The notes under the pieces: generated by a model
What the model was told of the DNA's origin: nothing
Seen by the model: the letters and a program-made list of their open reading frames with translations, nothing else
Database searches by the model: none
Source of the DNA: Micropterus salmoides
Taxonomy: Eukaryota > Chordata > Actinopteri > Centrarchiformes > Centrarchidae
DNA length: 64,000 nucleotides
Assembly: GCF_014851395.1 (NCBI RefSeq)
Contig: NW_024041262.1
Span: 18,567,379 to 18,631,378 of the forward strand
Direction of reading: 5' to 3'
Program-made: the position numbers and the translations under genes
Part shown: positions 58,807 to 64,000 of the stretch, piece by piece
How the letters are laid out: each line of letters opens with the position of its first letter
Position numbering within the stretch: position 1 is the first letter of the stretch

Positions 58807-59804
58807 GTGCGACGACACAGAGGAGGCGTTTGTGGGGGATGTTTATTTATTTACCGCTCATTATTTTCCTAAGAACAGTTATTTTATTTTAACACGCCGT
58901 TAGCCAGAGTTCACATTATTCATAACTGCTGAATTATCAGGAGATGTTGGGGAATTTCAGGGACCAGAACAGGTGGCAGCAGCTGTGTGCAGTTTCCCTC
59001 TCAGCCCTACAGTGTTTTAGCGTCTTTCAGCTCATTGTTTTGATTTTATGGTCGCAACTTTATTTTTTTAGTTCACTCTCACCACTCTTATTAGTATTCT
59101 TTTCAGCCAAAACGCTTTAAAAAACTGACACTATCTGAACAGCATCAGACAGCTGACAGAGTTAGCCAGGAGCTGGTGAACATCCATCTGTCCGTCCATC
59201 ATCCACCGCTTATCCTCCGTACAGGGTCGTGGGGGCTGGTGAACATTTAGCTGCTAAATAGGAGAATAAAGTGGAGACTGAAACAGAGCATAAAATATTG
59301 AATATTGAATTTACTTCGGCCAAATAGCTAAAAAAGGAATTAAATGTTTTGTTGTGTCTGCTGGATGTGTATATAGGGAACAATTGGCCCAATAAACTCT
59401 ATGTTTGTTGTAATTACAGCTCATAAAAAAATAAGTAATTGATGCTTTAAAGAGCGTCTATTTTAAACTAAAAGTTTTTCAAACATTTGCACAATTGACA
59501 CGATTTGTCGACTGTTTATCAACCTGTAGTTCAAGAATCATGTTCGACAAACAATCCGTGCTGATTGAACGTAGATATCCTCTTCACAACATACATTATT
59601 TTCAGTGTATGAATATATTCGACACCTGAAGTTGAAGTCTATTAACCAACATTATCTAACCGTTAGAAAGTTTGCTTACTGATCTTCTGCTTTTGTTCTT
59701 TCTGCTCGCTTCCTTTCTTCTGTTTTTTTCACCCATCTTTCACGGCATCATCTAAACCCCTTTACTCTCCCTCCTATCTCCCCTGTCTTTTATCTCCTAT
59801 GCAG
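58807..59804 (+). other. prkce intron 9 (998 nt)
   Basis: GTGCGA...TATGCAG. Contains a 55-bp SINE-like fragment at 59184-59238, and related repeat sequence to about 59330. Confidence 0.85.
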
Positions 59805-59978
59805 GTGATGCTAGCGGAGCTGAAGGGGACAGAGGAGGTTTACGCAGTCAAAGTTTTGAAAAAGGATGTGATTCTGCAGGACGACGACGTGGACTGCACC
59901 ATGACCGAGAAGCGCATCCTCGCCCTTGCCCGCCGACATCCCTACCTCACCCAGCTCTACTGCTGCTTCCAGACACGG
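59805..59978 (+). CDS. prkce: prkce exon 10: kinase N-lobe
   Basis: Residues 428-485. YAVKVLKKD holds the ATP-binding Lys443; the C-helix region reads DDVDCTMTEKRILALARRHP, in which Glu462 (MTEKR) should pair with it. Ends CGG|GTAGGA in phase 0. The next intron is only 84 nt and open in frame. Confidence 0.97.
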
Positions 59979-60062
59979 GTAGGACCAAGGGACAGCACGT
60001 GCACATGCAGATTTGATAGTTCATCTTTGTTTTCTCTGTCTCATACCTCTCTCTCTTTGCAG
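59979..60062 (+). other. prkce intron 10: 84-nt, stop-free, frame-neutral intron
   Basis: Canonical GTAGGA...TTTGCAG with a CT-rich 3' half. It is 28 codons long with no in-frame stop, so unspliced message keeps coding with a Ser/Leu-rich insert between the kinase hinge strands. The splice sites look normal, so removal is the default. Confidence 0.9.
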
Positions 60063-60217
60063 GACCGTTTGTTTTTTGTAATGGAATATGTGAATGGAGG
60101 AGACCTAATGTTCCAGATTCAGCGGTCCAGAAAGTTTGATGAACCTCGCTCTCGTTTCTACGCCGCAGAAGTCACCTCAGCCCTCATGTTTCTGCACCGT
60201 AACGGGGTCATCTACAG
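60063..60217 (+). CDS. prkce: prkce exon 11: hinge and catalytic-loop approach
   Basis: Residues 486-536 plus two bases: DRLFFVMEYVNGGDLMFQIQ, RKFDEPRSRFYAAEVTSALM. It covers the hinge (MEYVNGGD) and helix E, ending VIYR with Arg537 of YRD split (AG|GTAAAA). Confidence 0.97.
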
Positions 60218-60574
60218 GTAAAAGTCCCAAATTGTTTTATGAAATCTCTCAAATCACTTTGAGCAAGAAATATCTAATAGATTCTTTATGCTATTTCATT
60301 TTCTGTCTTATTTTAGAGGTGAATCCTGATAGGAAAGTTATTATTATTTGAAGAACTACTGTAAGGTTTATTAGAGAATTTTGCAAATCGTTATCTTACC
60401 AGGAACATACCAGAAGGTGTATGACATGTTTTACACTTTTATTGCTTTACGGGGTGATTCTCAAGTTTTGTTTTTTGTGTTTTTTTACTTTGCCTGCTCA
60501 CTTCTCCCAACAAGACCAACTGTTATGGAAACCAGATGGTGCTAATTCTCTAGCTCTCTCTTTTTCTTTCTCAG
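60218..60574 (+). other. prkce intron 11 (357 nt)
   Basis: GTAAAA...TTCTCAG. Nothing notable. Confidence 0.85.
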
Positions 60575-60713
60575 GGATCTGAAGCTGGATAACATCCTGT
60601 TGGATGCAGAGGGACACTGTAAGCTGGCAGACTTTGGCATGTGCAAAGAGGGCATCATGAACGGAGTCACCACCACCACCTTCTGTGGCACGCCCGACTA
60701 CATCGCCCCTGAG
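60575..60713 (+). CDS. prkce: prkce exon 12: catalytic loop, DFG and activation loop
   Basis: Residues 537-583: YRDLKLDN catalytic loop (Asp538, Asn543), DFG at 556-558, and the activation loop with Thr572 in TTTFCGTPDY, the PDK1 site (Thr566 in human numbering). It ends with the APE motif (Ala581-Glu583) at GAG|GTGAGC. Confidence 0.97.
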
Positions 60714-61418
60714 GTGAGCTGAGCTGTTGTATTGTCTCCCTTTGTTTTTCTGTTGATTAGATATGCAATGTAACTAAGTATATTTACTCAAGTGCTATAC
60801 TAAAATGCAGTTTTATGTTACTGGTAGGGCTGCAACAGTTTAAAACCAAAAGATATTCAGTTTAATATCATAGAACACTAGGAAAACAAGTATGACAAGT
60901 ATGGTACTTACTTAAATCTGGTTGTTGTCAGGTAAAAATCTTGTCTTCTCCAAAATGCGAACCATTGATTAAGTCTGAAAACTAGCCTGGTTTCAGCACG
61001 ACTTTTATCATTTAATCTAAAATGTTTTAGAGAATATTTTCAGCATGTCTCCGTCCTATTTTCTTTTTTACTTTGTTCCCTTCTTTCCTTTCCTTCATTT
61101 CATCTTTTTTCTTTTTTCTTTTCTCTTTTTTTCAACGGATCCCAAAAGATAAAATATCCCTCAGACGGCTGTAAATTATCTCTAATTTTGCCCTTAAAGG
61201 AAACTATGAATTACCTTTTGTGTTAAGCTCTCTTGACCTACTACCAGAACATGGCAAACATCAGAGTGCTTGATTGTAGTTAACAGGTGTGAGTGAGACA
61301 TGATATATTTTATATTACTTTATACTCGAGTACTTTGCACTCGTGGACCTGTGTTGCAGTACAGGTGGAGGTTGATGTCACAGCAGCATCTGTTCGTGTG
61401 TCATGTTGTTGAATCCAG
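60714..61418 (+). other. prkce intron 12 (705 nt)
   Basis: GTGAGC...ATCCAG. Contains a GGGCTGCAACAG hAT-family fragment at 60827-60960 and a T-rich tract at 61060-61135. Confidence 0.85.
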
Positions 61419-61607
61419 ATCCTGCAGGAGCTGGAGTATGGTGCCTCTGTGGACTGGTGGGCCCTGGGTGTGCTGATGTATGAGATGATGGCCGGACAGC
61501 CTCCGTTCGAAGCCGATAATGAAGACGACTTGTTTGAGTCGATTCTCCATGACGACGTCCTCTACCCTGTGTGGCTCAGCAAAGAAGCTGTTTCAATCCT
61601 CAGAGCG
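61419..61607 (+). CDS. prkce: prkce exon 13: kinase C-lobe
   Basis: Residues 584-646: ILQELEYGASVDWWALGVLM, YEMMAGQPPFEADNEDDLFE, SILHDDVLYPVWLSKEAVSI. It includes the helix F Asp of DWW and helices G-H, nearly identical to mammalian PKC epsilon. Ends GCG|GTACGG. Confidence 0.97.
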
Positions 61608-63366
61608 GTACGGGTCGTCTCGTCACCTTCACATACTTCTTTCAACATTTTCTTTATTTGATTATAAGAGTTTGAAAAGCTCGCATCTCATCTTCTTCAG
61701 CAGTGATTTAAATTGTCCAATAGTTTAAATTTAGATTTTGTCACAATCAGATACTGTAATGGACACAAATGCCCTGTTTTGCTTTTTGTGTCATCATTGC
61801 ACATTTGAGACTTTTTATTACGAAATCAACAGAATAAAATAGAGAAATATTATGTTATGTTGATTCCACAAAGAGATTTTTACACAAAATCTTTCCAGTA
61901 ATTATTTATGTGATAATTTTGGGGCCATAACAAGTTAACTCTGGTCTGAATTTGGTTGAGAAGGGAAGTTTTTTGGATGTCTTGGTTACACAGAGCCCCA
62001 CTTTGTGACATGTATTACCATTAGATTTGAGCCAAAGAGCTAAGCATCCAATTTTCTGATGATTGTTTAACAACATTTGCTGTGCTGAAGGTATTTCCAG
62101 AATCATCAGACTTTTCTGAAGATCTGGATGGAAGATTATTCCGCCTGTCGTGTGATGAAAAAGGATTTTCAACCTCTTTGTCAAATTGTGAAAAGTTTTT
62201 GCTCTTTTTTTATGACATAAGAAGTATATGAATATCATTATTTTATTTAAAAATATGACATAACAGAAAGCAACATCAATATGAACAAATATAAAAGACA
62301 GTAAAATGACTTCATGTTGTACAAGTTGAGCAAGGAGGTGTATGTCATTCCCAGCTATTGTCTTTATTCAGGTTAAAAATCTTTTTTATGATGCAGTACA
62401 TTCAACACACAAATTCATCCAGATGGTTACAAGAGTTTTGTAATTTTGATTCTGGAAGCGCCTTCAGATCAGCAGTACATTTTGTTCATCACAAATCACC
62501 ACAAATGTTTTTTTGGGAAAATCAGATGCTCAGCCCTGCTGTGACTTTAATTTGTAGTGGTAATACATGAGAAGAAAAAGTGGGGCTAGGTTACAAATAA
62601 CAGTTGTTACAACTTATTTAACTGGCTACATTTTAATGTTGAAATGCAGGCACTCTGAAATGACAGTTGTATGAAATCTAGATGTCTGAAAAGCTTCCTT
62701 TTTTGCCAGATGTAGCCAGGTTTTAACCTAGATGTCCAGGTCTCTTTTCACCTTTAAATCACCATGCTGCATTATGAAATGGATGTCTGTGACCTCCAGA
62801 AATTTACTTTGAAAGGATTTCATGCAAAAAGGTTTCACTTGAGATCTTTTAGCTGTTTGTCATTGTCCAATGTTTTTGTGGGCGTTGTTGTCATGCTATC
62901 ATTCATGTTTCTATCCTCAGAGCTAACCACACGAACAAATGAAACACATTCAAAATGCACTTAACACAGAGGTGTTACAATTCAATTTGCTGTCATTCTA
63001 AGAAGAATAAAAAAGTCAGTCACAGAGGTCAAAGTAATAACGATGCGATCATAAAACCACAGTAGATCACGAAGTGCTCTTAAAATACTGAACAAACAAC
63101 AGAAGAGATGAGGCGCAGCTTTCAGTGACAGTAAATAACACCAGCACTCTGCTGACCTGTTTCATCACTCTGCCACTACGCCTCTTTGTTTGTACCATCC
63201 GCAGAGCCATTAATACCTCAGCTCTATTATTAGCACTCAAATGCTTTCTGCTTGTCCTCGTCATTTTATGGATGAAACCACAGCAAAGTGTCTTAAACAG
63301 GGGGTGGGTTTTCAGACAATATAATTTCAAATTAAAAGTGCTTATTGTGTGTGTTTTTATGTGTAG
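61608..63366 (+). other. prkce intron 13 (1759 nt)
   Basis: GTACGG...TGTGTAG. AT-rich, with no recognised repeat or exon. The antisense open frame overlapping its 3' end and exon 14 is not supported. Confidence 0.85.
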
Positions 63367-63513
63367 TTCATGACCAAGAACCCGGCCAAACGCCTGGGCT
63401 GCGTGGTGAGCCAGGGCTGTGAGGAGGCCATCAAGACTCATGCCTTCTTCAGGGAGATTGACTGGGTCCTGCTGGAGCAGAGAAAAGTCAAACCACCCTT
63501 TAAACCCCGGATT
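63367..63513 (+). CDS. prkce: prkce exon 14: kinase end and start of C-tail
   Basis: Residues 647-695: FMTKNPAKRLGCVVSQGCEE, then AIKTHAFFREIDWVLLEQRK and VKPPFKPRI. The Arg of KRLG is the conserved helix I residue, and PPFKPR begins the AGC C-tail. Donor ATT|GTAAGA. The remaining C-tail exon is past the right edge. Confidence 0.97.
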
Positions 63514-64000
63514 GTAAGAAACACACAAAGACAAACACAAGCACACACAATGTTTTTTTTTTTTACATCTTTACACAACTGTAAGTCCAACAAAAATGTG
63601 AACTATGATGTTCCAATGTGACATTTTAACGTACTTGGTTTAAATGCACTTATATATATATGTATTGTATTATGTATCCTACATTTAAAAAAGTAAAACT
63701 GTAGGACACTGGTTAATCTTTTTGGCTTGTTACTCCTTAAAATTAGGCAGTGTGTATTTGTGACCCCATGTTACAGGTTGCACATCTCTATGAGTTGTGA
63801 GCAGTTGAGTCTTTTTGCTTCTCAGATTGATTTATTTGAAGAATGTGTAGTGGCCTGAGTAGGACTGGGTTGTGAATATCAACCACTGTTGTGTACCGAC
63901 CAAAAAGTGTCCATAGCACTGAGCATCAAATAGTCGAGTACTAAAAATTTGGTTTCAAATGCTTGATCAGATTCTACTGTGAGTCTTGTTTATCTATTAT
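63514..64000 (+). other. Start of prkce intron 14, running off the window
   Basis: GTAAGA donor followed by AT-rich sequence to the end. No final exon encoding the turn motif and hydrophobic motif is seen before 64000. Confidence 0.85.

Larger units (their letters stand above)
26206..63513 (+). other. prkce: prkce locus, coding exons 1-14 (C-terminal exon outside window)
   Basis: Fourteen exons join in consistent phase to give 695 codons without a stop. The order is that of a novel PKC: C2 domain (1-115), pseudosubstrate (155-167, with Ala160 in the Ser position), C1A (H171-C221), C1B (H245-C294), a Ser-rich V3 hinge (about 310-413), the kinase domain from F414, and the start of the AGC C-tail. 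PKC epsilon is favoured over eta by the C2 stretch HDAPIGYDDFVANCTIQ, LDLSGSS-type V1/V2 sequence, FRERI..RRRQGAVRRRVHQ and GVDARGIAKVL. The kinase is activated by diacylglycerol at membranes, needs no calcium, and is primed by PDK1. Roughly 42-48 residues (turn and hydrophobic motifs) should lie in one more exon past 64000. Teleosts may have two prkce paralogues, and I cannot say which this is. Confidence 0.95.

Noticed and set aside
63067..63546. 159-codon antisense frame over prkce exon 14
   Set aside because: It overlaps a verified sense exon and AT-rich intron and has no recognisable domain.
1..64000. CRISPR arrays, rRNA, prokaryotic operons or an intact autonomous transposon
   Set aside because: Looked for and not seen. 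Repeats are of eukaryotic transposon type, and no complete transposase or full-length LINE is present.

Overview
This window is nuclear DNA from a ray-finned fish, most likely a percomorph-type teleost. Three things point there. The genes have introns with GT-AG boundaries. The protein-coding exons are vertebrate: a SIX3/SIX6-class homeobox gene and novel-type protein kinase C epsilon. The rest is filled with repeats typical of teleost genomes: many short non-autonomous DNA transposons with terminal inverted repeats, a Rex1/L2-like LINE, tRNA-headed SINE-like repeats and long CA, CT and TA tracts. No bacterial, organellar or CRISPR features are present.

Layout. Positions 1-8650 are repeat-rich. 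They hold two broken fragments of a gene that resembles the 3' end of ints3 (Integrator subunit 3), one on each strand, inside an inverted duplication that runs off the left edge, plus several hAT-like elements. Positions 8650-17960 are intergenic, with dispersed repeats and a candidate regulatory cluster of TAATC motifs near 12310-12480. Positions 17970-19520 hold a compact homeobox gene, best read as six7, with an unexpected in-frame 5' coding exon. Its polyadenylation signals lie at 20180-20210. Positions 20360-25290 separate the two genes. They contain MITEs, a textbook CTCF-type motif, an orphan signal-peptide-like exon, and a 5'-truncated LINE nested inside a DNA transposon. Positions 25290-63513 carry prkce: a CpG-rich leader, then 14 coding exons that encode the first 695 residues (C2, pseudosubstrate, C1A, C1B, V3 hinge, most of the kinase domain and the start of the C-tail). 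The last coding exon lies beyond the right edge. Intron 1 is 22 kb and intron 2 is 6 kb. Both are full of repeats.

The genes. The six gene encodes a nuclear transcription factor of eye and forebrain type. The prkce gene encodes a diacylglycerol-dependent, calcium-independent Ser/Thr kinase. They are not functionally coupled, but their linkage mirrors the mammalian SIX3-SIX2-PRKCE block (and SIX6-SIX1-SIX4-PRKCH), which bears on where six7 came from.

Most interesting leads: the in-frame upstream exon of the six gene; a stop-free 84-nt intron in the prkce kinase domain whose retention would keep the frame; two independent pairs of inverted repeats flanking prkce exon 2; a 141-bp segment duplicated at 95% identity in intron 1; and the TAATC cluster upstream of the six gene. 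All calls were made by reading the sequence without database searches. Gene names rest on remembered family sequences.
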